NCBI GenBank assembly: GCA_000827205.1
Contig: KN832566.1
Coordinates: forward strand, 808,905 to 872,904
DNA from: Plicaturopsis crispa FD-325 SS-3
Taxonomy: Eukaryota > Basidiomycota > Agaricomycetes > Amylocorticiales > Amylocorticiaceae
DNA length: 64,000 bases
Direction of reading: 5' to 3'
This document shows, in pieces, positions 35,045-53,439 of this stretch; position 1 is the first letter of the stretch, and every line of letters begins with the position of its first letter. Below the pieces are notes generated by a model. It was not told the DNA's origin. It ran no database searches and saw only the letters and a program-made list of their open reading frames with translations. A program made the translations under genes and the position numbers.

Positions 35045-35371
35045 GACAGATTTATAACGTAGTTCGCTTTGCGATCGCCGGAGATTCCTGTGTCCAAAGT
35101 TGGATCGGCAAGTCGTTCCTACGCCTTAGTTAGCGCTGGGAGTGCGACTGGTATGGAGCAGAATGAAATGGAAAGAGCGGCGGGGAGGCGAAAAAGTTGA
35201 GAGTGGTATCGGGAGTGAACAGACCGGTCGTCCAAAAACCACGCGCTCGATGATATATCCGAGCGTTGTCCGCGCGCGCATGCTCCTTGGTTCCCGCCAC
35301 ATCGTACTGTATACGCCACGGACGCGTTTCTCTTTCCTCCTCGAATCCAACCTTGAAACGCTGCACTGAAA
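35045..35371. promoter_or_regulatory. Divergent promoter region between DGAT2 and cofactor B genes
   Basis: 327 bp holding both promoters. No unambiguous TATA box or operator-like repeat. Confidence 0.4.
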
Positions 35372-36303
35372 ATGTCTGCCGTATCGGTGTGGGTAAAATC
35401 GCCAGATACGCGCTCGGAGAGGCGCTTCGACCTTCACCTCACAGTCGGGCAACTCAAGGTTGCGTACCGCGATCCTCCGCGATCAGTCCTCCGCCGCTGA
35501 ACGACTGTGTTCTGCACATATGGATGGATAGGCGAAGCTTGAGCTCATCACAGGAATACCCGTTCCGAACCAGGCCATCGCGCTAGTCAACTCAGAGACC
35601 GATGCGGAAGTGGTCGCCGATCTGAGCGATGATTCGAAACCCCTAGGTTTCTATAGCGTGCGCGACTGGCAGGTTCTGCAGGTATGTTGTTTTTATTTGT
35701 CAAGGACACGAAATCTGAACGCGTTGCAGGTGACGGATACTGATCCGTCGAGTACATTTACTGGGCAATTGACGGACGTGTCTCAAGTCGACAAGTTTGA
35801 GCTAACCGAAGAAGAATACGCGCAGCGGCAAGGTCTGCATCCTTATACTTGATTGAAATGCAGTGAACTCATTTCTCGTGTGCAGATACTGTACTCGCAT
35901 ACAAGCAGCGTAACAAAGTGGGACGCTTCGCGGGCTCGAACGAATCACAGCCACCTCGCGAACCTCCCAAGATCGACATACCAGTCGGTGCGCGCTGTCA
36001 AGTCGACTCGACCGAAGAGGACCTGCACAAACGCGGCGTCGTCCGCTTCGTGGGCCCGACAAAATTCGGAAAGGGTGAAGGTGTCTGGGTCGGCGTTGAA
36101 TACGACGAGCCTCTGGGCAAGAACGACGGCTCGTATGTTTTGGCCTCACATTTCGCGCGCACACGACTTATCCTATTACTAGTGTCCAGGGCGAGCGGTA
36201 CTTTACGTGCAGACCGAAATACGGTGCCTTTGTCCGACCAGACAAGCTCAAGATTGGAGATTATCCTCCGGAGGAGCTGGACTTGGACGACGAGGAAATG
36301 TAA
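35372..36303 (+). CDS. ALF1: Tubulin-folding cofactor B (CAP-Gly protein, Alf1 type)
   Basis: Cytosolic chaperone that passes alpha-tubulin along the folding pathway. Exons 35372-35458, 35532-35681, 35730-35832, 35886-36132 and 36183-36303 give 235 residues, the usual size. The N-terminal ubiquitin-like half has [23 protein letters not shown] and [15 protein letters not shown]. The CAP-Gly domain lies near residues 155-210 with [22 protein letters not shown] and the tubulin-binding loop [13 protein letters not shown]. The C-terminus ends in an acidic LDLDDEEM, resembling the tubulin EEY/F tail that the domain recognises. Confidence 0.94.
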
Positions 36304-36571
36304 CCTGCGTTTCCACTGTAATTGTCGTGTATTCTTCTGTATCGTTTCCTGCGTCCACATAAAAAAAGTGAAATGACTATGAAGGTGTTGCAGACTGCGA
36401 CGTGTCGGTGCGCGTTCTGGTGTCTTCCAAAGGATTCTACTGGGGAGTGCGTGACTGGATTTAGGGCCGGTTCTAGGGTTAGAACCAGGACGCGCGTCCT
36501 CGACTTGTGTCTTTCATAAAGACCATCGAGTCGCCCTATTTCCTCCTTGTTTTCTTCCTTTTCACGACATT

Positions 36572-39423
<2,852 letters not shown>

Positions 39424-39788
39424 GCGCTTTGGACTGTTATTTCTTCCTGTTTTTTCTGCCATGTCATACTTAGCTGGGAGACGTTTGCATCAACTACACA
39501 AATTCGAATGAAATTAGAAACGTTTCCATCACGACTTTCGAGGCTTCCATTGAGCATTAGAGCACAGTTTTGGTCGCACGAGTGACTTGGAGGTGTTGAA
39601 GTATCTGTCTATCCACGAATGCAGCGATATGGCCAGTAAGTAGTAAATTGCTGGGGCATATAACATACAGACATAGATGTATACATAAATGAGCATACGG
39701 CATATTGAGCATTATTATTATACAAAAGCATGAGGCTATGCAGAGTACCCGGGAGTCCTGGCACGGTTATACGCAAGTAAACAGCACG
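39424..39788. other. Intergenic, convergent
   Basis: 365 bp between the CDC48 stop and the 3' end of the minus-strand unknown gene. A/T-rich 3'-UTR-like sequence near 39650-39730; nothing else. Confidence 0.45.
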
Positions 39789-40732
39789 CTATACCAGTGG
39801 ACCTTTTCCGGAGAGGACGTAGGGAGCGGGTCCTATGTTTGACGACAAGCCAGTCACTGTCGGGATCGTTGGGCTGCGTGTCTTCATTAGCAAAGGCGTG
39901 GTTTGGATTGTATGGTGCAGGGTGCTTACCTTCGGTCGTGAACGCCAATTCCCTTCTTGAGGCGGAGTGTTCTCGTCAGTCAAAGGTTCCTTGAAAATCT
40001 GCAACAAGACGAGATAAGAATTGGGTAGGCAGCTCAGGCATAAAGATGAAAGCTACGCACGTGAGGCACGCGTAGTCTATATGAGCGAAATTGCAAGAAT
40101 TCCATCTCCTCCTGCCGTCGTAGTGCCGGAGTCTGTCGTTGCCATTCCTCCGTCTTCGCCGTACATACAGAGAGCAAACGATCCATTTCGCCTGTATCCA
40201 GTCGGATATCAGCTTTGCCCCAGCGCTTCATTGCTTGCGTCTCAGTCCTGGGCAGGCGAAACATGAGCGCGACGATCCACTGCGCCGCCCGGCCAGACCA
40301 CGGCGGCACGGTCCTGAGCGGTTCGTCGGAGATTGCAAGATCACTGGTGGGATAGACGGGTACGAGAAACTTGCGCAACAGCGGAGTGAGCGCGCTGAGA
40401 TCAGAGCCTTGGAGTGTCGCCATGAGACAGACGAGCGGGCTGGTAGATGTGATATCGGGATCGCATATGATGCATGGTCGTATCTTGAGGTTCGGGTTGT
40501 CGGCATGCACCAGCGCGTCGAACGCTTCGCGTGCGTCGGGAGTGCACGCAGACGGATTGTGGTTGACTATGAGGTCGAGGAAAGGCGCGGTGATAGACGC
40601 AGGGACGCAGCATATGTCGCCGTATTGGATGGGCCGGCCGTCCGTTGGGGATGCTGAGCGGGAAGCGACAGGTACATCGTTTTCGAGGAAAGCAGAAAAA
40701 TCAGGCATGGCAAAATGATTCTCATGGGGCAC
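39789..40732 (-). CDS. Uncharacterised protein, no family recognised
   Basis: Three exons (40732-40061, 39998-39930, 39881-39789) give 277 residues in phase; an ATG at 40708 is an alternative start. The first exon is a clean 224-codon frame with good codon character. Visible features are GRPIQYGDICCVP, then NLKIRPCIICD, and a Pro-rich TVPPWSGRAAQW before a basic helix MKRWGKAD. The GDIxxVP then RPxxIxD order is loosely like the PemK/MazF beta-barrel, but similarity by eye is too weak for a call. There is no signal peptide or membrane segment. The third exon is the least certain; reading straight through the second intron also stays open for a while. Confidence 0.6.
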
Positions 40733-42697
40733 GGGGTGGTATACAGAGCTGTTTGGTATCCTAGGATGTGCATAGTGCGCTCGGTTTTATGCTCCTTGTC
40801 AAAGGGTCAAGCCAAAGCGGATGGACGACTATGGCCATGTTCAAGAAGGCACAGATGGCAAAGCGAGTGGTGTAATCTTCAAGATCAAAGGTTCCACCTC
40901 GCAAGTTGTCAAAGCGTGGTCAAGGCGGTCCGCGTAAATTTGTTTGAAGCGAGCGCGTCCTTTCCCGACGCACATTGTCAAATTGTCGTCAAGCGCAAGT
41001 GAGACGCGCCTCAATCCCAGTGAAAATCTACAATGACCAGGTAGGACAAAATATGACCAGGTAGGAAAAGAAGGTGGTCATCGGACTAGTTAGGACTTTC
41101 ATATGACCAGATAGGACCGTCGGTCGGCTAAATGAAAAATGTTTGACATGTTTTCTGTTTTGTGCGTTTGCGTGATGTGCGCAACGCTCGAACACTCAAG
41201 CAAAACATCAAACAGCTGTGTCTTGCTCCCACACTCGCTCTTGACTTGCTTTTTTTTTCTCTAAGTTCCCTCGGGTGTCGCCCTAAGTAGATATCTGACA
41301 CATACTTGCCGATTTTCCGCCATCGCACGGTCGAAATGGCAACGTCTCTTTCTTCCTTTCCACCACCATCCGACTCCCTCCAAGTGCCCTAAGTGCCAGC
41401 GCCCCAGCTCGACGAAGGCAATCGCGGCGACGATTAGCGGCTATCGTGGCCCCGCACGCAAGCAGGCTCGTTAGGCCACTGCCCGCTCGTAGCGGCTTGG
41501 TAGGAGTCGATATGGGCGTAGGTACGTGCTCGACGCTGTCTCGCACACTGCACGTATGCAATCTGAAGCTTACCGGCGTTTGCATATAGGCTACTCCCGG
41601 GCCAGAGCATCAAATAACGGTCAGTGCAGTGTCGTCTATCGCGGGCTCGGGGCTCGGTGGGAGTGATTGCGCAGCGGTGCGTTTCGTCAGCTCACATACG
41701 CGCCGCAGTGTAGGAGGTGGGACAGAGTATCCATAGTAGGTATGTGCATGCTGTATCGTGCATTCTGACTTCTAACTAATCCCCCCATCCAGGACTCTCC
41801 GCAGTTAGGCTTCGCCCAGTGCGGGCAGCCCGTACATGCCTGTCCACGGGAAGGCTTCGACGCTATGGCGCAACGATGGCGAAGCAGTGGCATTTACGGC
41901 GTGCATACGGGACTTGCAGGGAATCTTTCGGGTAGGGCAAGGTATGGCTGTAGCTTGTGTAAACAGGTACATAGACGCATAGTATACAAGCATAGCTCAC
42001 AGTCGGTACCGCCTCTGTATGCTATACCACGAATAGACAATTTTTACCTGCTCAAAACCAATGGCTAGCCAGTAACCAAATATTATCAACATTTTCGAGC
42101 AGGCTCTGAGCACGCCGCACCATATGCGCAGTCATATGCGCTCCGATCCAGTCAGATTGACGGTCATATGCGGTCATATGCGGTCTGACACAGTCCGATT
42201 GTTTATATGATATAGACCACATTTTCTGACTCCGTATGAAAATATATGACCGTCATATTTTATCATACCTGGTCCTACCTCGTCATTGTAGATTTTCACT
42301 GGGCCTCAATGAGAGGTCGATTGCCCGTGCTGTTGGCAATACGCCTGCCCCAGTAAAGGCAACGAACATAACACCAATATCAGACCGCAACAGGCTGTCA
42401 CCTTTCCACGCGACAAAATCGACCGACATTGACGAGACAGATGCAAATACGCGTACTGGGCGAGACCAGCCAGATAAATGGAGACACCGAGCCAGAGCGA
42501 GCGAGACCGACATGGAAGCAGGAAGTGGGAGGCGCGAAATTGTGGGCTCATACTTTTTTCAAAATATTTATACAGGGGCTATTTCCCGCTCGTTCACGAT
42601 GTCCTCCTTATACCGGCCCCGCATCGTCCTTTTCACTTCATAAACTGGCACGCAACCGACAAGGCCCCTGCAGAAAACACTCTGGCAACCTCCCTCA
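40733..42697. other. Intergenic region carrying a transposable element
   Basis: About 2 kb without a supported gene. Most is the terminal-repeat element at 41016-42303. The last 400 bp form the squalene epoxidase promoter, with a TATA-like tatttatac at about 42564. Confidence 0.6.
41016..42303. mobile_element. Non-autonomous DNA transposon with terminal inverted repeats and target-site duplication
   Basis: The left end begins cccagtgaaaatctacaatg and the right end is its reverse complement (cattgtagattttcactggg). The match continues inward as a near-perfect arm of about 40 bp, including gaccaggtaggac. The direct repeat cctcaat flanks both ends (41009-41015 and 42304-42310), as expected for a target-site duplication of 7 bp, or 8 bp if one end base is shared. 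Subterminal copies of atgaccaggtagga (41033, 41050, and a variant near 41102) and of tcatatgcgg near the right end look like transposase-binding repeats. The 1288 bp contain no transposase-like frame, so the element must be mobilised by another copy. Confidence 0.85.
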
Positions 42698-44350
42698 ATG
42701 TCGACGCACTACGATGTACTCATTGTCGGCGCGGGCGTAGCTGGCTCGTCGCTGGCCCACGCGCTCTCCGCAATCACGTCTCCGCGACGGGCGACACCGT
42801 TGCGTATAGCGGTGCTCGAGCGGTCGCTGGCGGAGCCGGACAGGATAGTCGGGGAGCTGCTGCAGCCAGGCGGTGTCATGGCGCTGAGGAAACTAGGCAT
42901 GGAGTCGTGTCTCGAAGGCATCGACGCGATACCTGTAGACGGCTACTGCGTCGTCGAGGCTGCCGAGAACAAGTCCGTCCAGATACCCTACCCCGACGGA
43001 TACCAGGGGCGTAGTTTCCACCACGGCCGCTTCATCCAGTCCCTGCGCGCGAAGGCGAAGCAAGCTGTCGGCGTGGACATGGTGGAGGCCACGGTGACGG
43101 ACCTCATCGAGTGCGAGTTCACGCAGAGGGTCATTGGTGTAAAAGCGAAGAGGGGGGCCGACGGGGAGAAGGAGAATCTCTTTGCGGACCTGGTCATTGT
43201 CGCGGACGGCTGTTTTTCGAATTTCCGGACATCGGTCATGGGCCAGGCAGCGTTCAAGCCCACGACCAAGAGCCATTTCGTTGGCGCCATTCTTGAAGAC
43301 GCAGAACTGCCTATGAAGCAACACGGAACGGTCGCTCTGGTCAAGGGCTATGGCCCTGTACTACTATACCAAATCGGGCAGCACGATACTCGTCTGCTGG
43401 TCGATGTCAAAGTCCCTCTTCCTTCGGATCTCAAGGTAGGGTTTTTTCAATAGGTACTGCGTGGTATTCGCTGAAACACGTTCGTAGGAACATCTTCTCA
43501 CTCACATCGTGCCTCAACTTCCGGAAGCCCTCCGTCAGCCCATCCGCACGGCCCTAGATAAAGACCGTATCCGCCGCATGCCCAATTCCTTCCTTCCCGC
43601 CATAGAACAGGGCTCGCAGTATCAAAAAGAGGGCGTCCTCCTTCTGGGAGATGCATGGAATATGCGGCATCCCCTCACCGGCGGTGGCATGACAGTCGCC
43701 TTCAACGATGTCGTGCTTCTCGCGGACATGCTCGCGGACGTCCGGGAGCTCGGGGACTGGGAGGAAGTCAGCGGGATGCTGCACCGCTGGCATTGGCGCA
43801 GAAAACAGCTCTCTTCGACAATCAATATTCTCAGTTTTGCGCTGTACGATCTCTTCGGTGCCGACCGTATGTTTCGCTGTCTAGACACTAGTGCGTGCCG
43901 CTGACTTATGACCACAGGCGAGGAACTCGCGGTCCTGCGATTAGGATGCTTCAAATACTTCGAACGAGGGGGCGAATGCATCAACGGCCCTGTTTCGCTT
44001 CTATCGGGGTGTGTTTTCCTCTCCCTGTTCCCAATCCTCTTGTTTTAACAATCGAGTTCAGAATCGTGCCATCCCCTGCCCTCCTATTTTACCATTTCTT
44101 CTCCGTCGCCTTTTACTCTATCTGGGTGATGTTCACGCACGCACAACGGCGGCCCTCCCCCGACGGCGGCAAGCCCGTCCTCGTCACCCCAGGCTTCGAC
44201 GAGTACCCCGCGCTTTTGGTGAAAAGCACGAATGTGGTATGTTGTCATTACTATTCATTCTCCTGTGTATGTTTCTTACGAGTTGTGTAGATTTGGACAG
44301 CGGTCGTCGTGTTTGGGCCGCTGCTGTGGACAGAAATCAAGTGGTGGTAG
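42698..44350 (+). CDS. ERG1: Squalene monooxygenase (squalene epoxidase)
   Basis: FAD enzyme of the ER that converts squalene to 2,3-oxidosqualene in ergosterol synthesis. Exons 42698-43435, 43488-43866, 43918-44008, 44062-44236 and 44291-44350 give 480 residues. The nucleotide-binding start is DVLIVGAGVAGSSLAHAL (GxGxxG), followed by DRIVGELLQPGGV, which is diagnostic. Next come VIVADGCFSNFR, PNSFLPAIEQGSQYQKEGV and the second FAD motif LLGDAWNMRHPLTGGGMTVA. The C-terminus has two hydrophobic segments (LLFYHFFSVAFYSIWVMF and WTAVVVFGPLLW) anchoring it to the membrane. Its N-terminus is short, without the extra N-terminal membrane segment found in mammals. Confidence 0.96.
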
Positions 44351-44619
44351 AATTACGCCGCGGATGGAGGCTGTTCTATCTTATTATCATATCATATATA
44401 TAATATCTGGATTTTTTCTTTGCACTGCTCATGCTGCGTCTGCACAACGTTTGCCTGCATTTTAATGCGGGGAAATTGAGAAGCAATCGATGAATTTCGG
44501 ACGCGAAGTGGGACCTCGACGGTCCTCGAGGCTCGGGCGCTAAGGGTCCCGCCCAAAAAGGCAGGTCCAGTAATAAGGATTCTATTTCCGACGCTCCTTC
44601 CCTCTCTCTCCCGACAACG

Positions 44620-45474
44620 ATGACCCCGGCCTTGACACACCGCCTTCCCCTCAGCTTACTTCCAGCGCACCTCAATCTCCTCATACACGCTCGTCTAGCA
44701 TCGACCACAAGCTCCGGCAGCGACCTCTCCTTTCCGTCGCACTCGCACCCGACCCCGCACCAAATATTCCATCTTCCGCCCGGCGCGTCCCAGCAGCAGA
44801 TCAAGGCTCGTTGTACGCTCATTCCTCTCCCTCATGTGTATGTACACACGCTAATGCGCTACAGACTACGACCTCGTGCGCACTCATCACCCCGACTCGC
44901 CCAACGTCCGCACGCTCCCGCCCCCCGTCCGGCGCGCGCACTTCCAGGCCATCACCGCCGCCTACGACGCCCTTCGCGGCAAATCCACCGCGAGCGACTC
45001 GTGGGGTGCGCACCGCGACTCGGTGTACGCGGAGGAGCTCGCGCGGCGGCGCAGGGCGCACAGCTCGAATTACCGGCGCCCGGGGTATGCGGCATACGGG
45101 CCTGCGGAGGGGTTCCCGGCGAGCGGCGTGGAAGAGGGGTGGAAGGATAAGGTTATCATTCTTACTGGGCTATGCGTGCGTAGTCTCTACTGTGCGTTCT
45201 AGGTGGCATGCTTACTGACCCCGGTGGTGGTACCCTAAATTGGACGCTTGCATCCAAACCTACAAAGGCCGTTATTGGTAGTCTGGCACCGTTCCTGTTC
45301 ATACCGACGGTCGAGAAGGACAGGCGGCACCGCGAGGCTGCAGCCAATCTTGCTCAGGCGCGGAGGGAGGCTGTTGAGGTTGGCGTGGAGCGCAGGCGTG
45401 CTATGAAGCAGCGTGTCGCGGAGCATGAGGCGTGGAAACGGGACGCGGAGGAGGAAAGACGGCGGCTTGTTTAG
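44620..45474 (+). CDS. Mitochondrial J-domain (DnaJ) protein
   Basis: Co-chaperone expected to stimulate an Hsp70 ATPase. Exons 44620-44809, 44865-45175 and 45268-45474 give 235 residues. The first 30 residues (MTPALTHRLPLSLLPAHLNL and on) are basic-hydrophobic without acids, like a mitochondrial presequence. The J-domain has HQIFHLPPGASQQQIKA, then HYDLVRTHHPDSP with the HPD motif, and FQAITAAYDALRGKS. A hydrophobic segment (VIILTGLCAVIGSLAPFLF) spans the second intron and may anchor it in the inner membrane. The C-terminus is a charged helix. The second acceptor (ACAAAG) is the least certain junction. It most resembles small membrane-tethered fungal J-proteins of unknown client. Confidence 0.85.
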
Positions 45475-49127
<3,653 letters not shown>

Positions 49128-49806
49128 TGACCGGGCCCATTTTTGGTTTTCATCGAACACTCACTCATTGACGCTCCGCGGACTTCTCGTGTCATAGACA
49201 TCTCACGCATCTATCTTTCCTCCTTGCATGTATGGACAACTCTTCTGCACATACCATCTGTATCCTATCTGCTAATGTTTGTTACTATCTGACCGCAGTC
49301 GTTTGACACTTACCCTCTTTTATACATAACCTCTTTGGACACTCGTATGTGTTGCCGCTGCAGTATCATACTACTACCAGCTTGTACTCACTAGCACTGT
49401 GAAATAGTTATCACAGTCCTGTGAAATAGTTATCACAGTCCTGTGAAGTTGAATTTTGTGGTCGAAATGAGCGACGTGGTAGTCTAAGTATGCTAGACTG
49501 AGGAAGACTACGGTTGTACACAACAGCGGAGAGCTACATGTATGAATGAACAAAAGTAGTAACAGCGTCCTGTGAGCGTCCTGATCATGTCCGTGAGCAT
49601 GTCCGTTGGTGGATGGGATATGCGATGTACAACAGTGGCCTTGAATGTGAGCTGGTGCGAAGAATCCATGAATGAAAATGCGATGCGATGCGAGGGAAAA
49701 AATAGAAATAAGAATAAGAAACTTCTACTTCCGTCTTTTCGTCTTTGACGGCTTCAGCGCTGTCTCTTTCGGCTGAGTATGGCGGTCAGTCCGTCAGCGG
49801 CAGGAG
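49128..49806. other. Intergenic, convergent, with short repeats
   Basis: 679 bp between the GMC stop and the coiled-coil gene's 3' end. Contains the 22 bp tandem repeat listed separately and a looser repeat of gtcctg/catgtccg near 49570-49605. Confidence 0.5.
49397..49440. repeat. Two tandem copies of a 22 bp unit with inner dyad symmetry
   Basis: Unit ctgtgaaatagttatcacag plus tc, two exact copies followed by a partial third (ctgtgaag). Each unit has inverted arms ctgtga/tcacag around an A/T centre. Confidence 0.8.
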
Positions 49807-52800
49807 TTAACCAAGAGCACGACATGCCTTCAATGTATTGCTGGAGCTCTCCGCCTGCGCCAAAGGAGCATGTGCCGCAGCGCGCTGCGAACAAAAAAAT
49901 CTTAAGCTCGTGGGGCAATGAGGGGGACATCATCACGCACCTGGCGCCTACTAGGCTTTTCGGCGTCATCCTCCATGCCTTTGGTCGGCGACATGCGGTC
50001 CCGGCCCCGCTTCCCCAGATTCGTCACGCGCGACATAAGGGGCTCGTCCTCGATATCATCTGAAAGATCTGACGCCAGCCTAGCGAAGGTCGCTCGAGTA
50101 GTCGTTGCGCCGCGTAGATCCTGGGCAGTGGCGGCTAAAGGGCGGGCAGAGGTAACTTGGGCGTTGGATACGGGAGGAGCGATCGCAGGAGGTGCTGCGT
50201 GCTGACGGGCGGCCTGGGCACTCTGAGTTCATAACGAGTACTAGTGAAGATGGTCAGACATACATGTTTCTGGGAACCATTGAGCGGAGAGCTCGGAACT
50301 ATCCAGTCCGCAGTGTCGACGATGGATGGACGAGCCGGCGCCATGCCGGCGGCGGCACGCTCCTTGGCCTAGGTTTCGAATATATCAGCGTGTAAAGTGC
50401 AAAGTAAGAGCGTCCCATTACAAACCTGGTTAGATAGGTGGCGTGCTATCGTCGACTCCAGGGCTACGATCTTCTGCTGGAGGACCTTGATGGTATTGTC
50501 CCGCTACGTGCACACAGGTCAGTGTATGCACCTTTAACGTAGTAACTGGGGTACTGTCACAACGTACTCTACGGAGCTCATTCGCCTTGGATACAGAGTC
50601 CTGCTCGTTGATGGACTGCGTTAGTGCAATGAGCGAATTCGCAAAGGCCTTCTCGTTTCCATCCTGTCCAAGAAAATAAGTCAACCACGCTATCCAAAAG
50701 GAGGACTCGAGAGCGGTACCAGTTGGTTCTTCTCATAGCGCTCCTGGAGCGTCGCAGTCCGTGTGGCGAGTTCCTCACGCTCCGCGTTGAGTTGCGAGAG
50801 CTCAATCTTTAGACCCTCGACCTCGCCACGCAAATCCGGATACGCGGCAACAACGGGTGGTGTGCTTTTGGGCGCGCGCTTAGCAGTGGCGTCCTTCAGC
50901 ATGTTCTCGAGAGCCGATATCCTGTCGCGGAGGTTCTGTACAGTGTTGCCGGCCTTAGCGAGCTCTTCCGCCGCTTGCGCGGCGCGTTTCTCGCCTGTTT
51001 TGATTTCACGCTGCATTCCTTCACTGAGCGATACCCCAGCCTCGTACTTGTCTTGGAAGCGCAGTGACTCGTTGCGAGCGTCTGCGAGTTGTGTCTGGGG
51101 GCAGATTCGTGGATGAGTTACGTGTGATCAAAATGCATTTATAGGCAGCGCGTACAGCGTGCGTGGTCTCAGCCAGAACGAGTCGTTCCTGTATCATGAG
51201 AATAAGCACAGAGACAAGTATCGCTCCAATTGCAACGAACCTGGAGATCGCCCGACTCTTCCCGTGTAATCCGCAGCGTCACGGTCTGGTCCTCAAGCCG
51301 TTGTTGTAGCACCTAAAAAATAGCACGTCAGATATATGAAAGCTCGCAGAGATATGAACGCACTTGGCGCTGGGTCTCCGAAACTTGAAGCCTATGCCAA
51401 CAAATTCTGTCAAATCGCCCCCACCAATCGACCGAATGCGAAATATACGTACTTGTCTCCGATTTCCGCAAGCGACTTCTTAGCATTGCAGAGCTCCGTA
51501 CCAAGGTTTTCTATGGTCTTCTCCAAGCCTTGCTTCTCCGTTAAGACGATCTTGTGCTGAATCTCCGCAGCATGCTCGCGTGCTACGCTTCGACGGGACT
51601 GTTCTTCTGCATCTTTGAGGGCGGCACTTGCGTTCTCAGCATCGGTGGCTGCCTTTTCGAGTCTGTGGAAGTTCAGTTGTGAGATTGTGCTTGTGTGACG
51701 CAGCGTGAATGGGACGTACTTTCCCTGCAGCCGCACGACATCGAGCTCGCAGGCAGCTAGAGCTGCTTCAGTAGAGCATAGCTTTAAATTTTGCTCGTTC
51801 ATGGCATTCGTGCTCGCCGCCACTCTTGGGTCTCGTTAATATCCGAATAGAGTTGGAATAGCAAGCTATGACGTACTCCTCGCGTGTTGAAGCCAACATC
51901 ACAAGACGGAGGTCTCGTTCTTTGACCTGGGCACGTAGATCCGCGTTCCTGTAAAGTTATGATGCTGAGAGAATAAGCGGAGAAAGAGATGACGGGACGC
52001 CGTACGCGTCTTGCCAAGTACGCGCTTCTTCCAGCTGCGTATTCTTCGAGCTCACGGTCTTCATTAGCTCCGCGATCCTATCGAGAAGGTTACTTGTGAT
52101 TAGTTCGCCATTGATACCGCAATGTGAGATACACACCTCTCGTTTGCCTTGAGCAACTTCGCGTGGGCCTCTGCGGCACCCACCAACGCATCGACAGTCT
52201 CCTTGCCTTGCTTCCTCTGGATATCCTGGGCCTCCGACAAAATGAGACCTAGCCAAGGTATGTTTGAGAATCGTCAAGGACAGCGAAATCGACTGTACTT
52301 ACTACTTTGCGTGAAGACGGCAGCGCCGACGTCGATTGAGCGACCACCAGCAGCGAAGGTTGCCTCCAGCTCTCGAACACGTGCCCGCGCGTCGATAAGG
52401 TCTGCGCCACACGTCTCCAACTTTCCGCGGAGGATATCCCCCACATCCTGCGCTACATGTTCAAGCTCGTTAGGTGACTTGACTGCGTGGACGGACAAGA
52501 ATGCCTACTGCGCTGGCACTCCGCCTGGAGCTCGTCGATGAGGGCCTTGGTAGCCGCCGCGCCTGTGTATTCGCCGTTGTTATCGAGCATTGGTGCGAGC
52601 GTCGCATGCGCCGACCGTGCATCTTCGATGACCTGCATATGCTCTTCCATTGCTTTTCGTGCAGCTTCTGCGATCGCAAAGGCCCGCACACTGTCCGCTT
52701 TTAGTGCCTTCATGCGTACCTTCATGTCTTCCATCCTGCGCTCGTCTGTCAGTAATAGACTACGTGTGTGCTGCGAGAGTGCGCACTTATCACCAGAAGT

Positions 52801-53439
52801 TTTGATCGCAAGTATAGTGCGGTCCTTGATTGCTTCGCATCGTTTTTCGAGTACGTCGATCTTGGCCTTATCCGCTAGGCCCGCAGCTTGTTGCACTGAC
52901 AGTGCACGCTTGTATCCCGCAGCCTCGTTCCGTGCATGCGTTAGATCTGCAGTGCTCTGTCGCAGAATCAAGGCGGACATATTGGCGTCCTGTGCGTCCA
53001 CAGCCTCTGTGTAAGGCACTGATGATGCTGTCTGTTAGCGGCGAACACCGGAGCCGAAGAGGGAAGTGTGCGTACACAAGTGTTCTGGCGGTGCCTCCGT
53101 TTTGAGCCTATACGGGGGAGGCTGCTGTCTCGTAGGAGGAAACATTTTCCCCTCTTCGGCTTTGACACGAAACACTGCTCCTTCATCGCGCGCAGGCGAC
53201 GAGGACTGTGGAGTCGGGTGGTACTGAGACCGGGCCCCAAGCATTGTCCTTCTACGAGGAGACTCGTTTTCAGAAAGGTGCTGTGAGGAGATCTGGTACT
53301 GCTGGGATGGCTGGAAGAGGTTCTGCTTGAGAAATGACGGTTGGTTCTGGTGATACTGGCCCTCATTGTGGTTATTCGGATTGCCCGTGTTCACGCGACT
53401 GGGACCAAGTGCGAAGGAGTGGGAGTTGGTTCTGTCCAT
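49807..53439 (-). CDS. Large coiled-coil protein, function unknown
   Basis: Eighteen exons close in phase and give about 906 residues. First exons: 53439-53076, 53018-52787, 52735-52509, 52482-52303, 52248-52137. Last: 51094-50720, 50663-50568, 50503-50426, 50368-50264, 50222-49941, 49884-49807. Residues 1-120 are Gln/Asn/Ser/Pro-rich and disordered. Residues 125-770 are almost continuous heptad-like helix rich in Ala, Glu, Lys, Arg and Leu (for example KIDVLEKRCEAIKDR, EKQGLEKTIENLGTELCNAK, RDRISALENMLKDATAK). The tail is Ala/Pro-rich with basic patches (NLGKRGRDRMSP) and a last exon preceded by a strong polypyrimidine-CAG acceptor. No motor, kinetochore or membrane domain is seen; a cytoskeletal or meiotic scaffold is possible but unproven. 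Confidence 0.8.

Noticed and set aside
42698-45474. Sterol gene cluster around squalene epoxidase
   Set aside because: The neighbours are a transposon and a J-protein; no other sterol gene is present.
49397-49445. CRISPR-like repeats
   Set aside because: Units are directly adjacent without spacers, and the genome is eukaryotic.
49754-49969. Cys-rich minus-strand frame ending the coiled-coil gene (CGTCSFGAGG)
   Set aside because: The strong polypyrimidine-CAG acceptor at 49884 puts the last exon in another frame and closes the phase.
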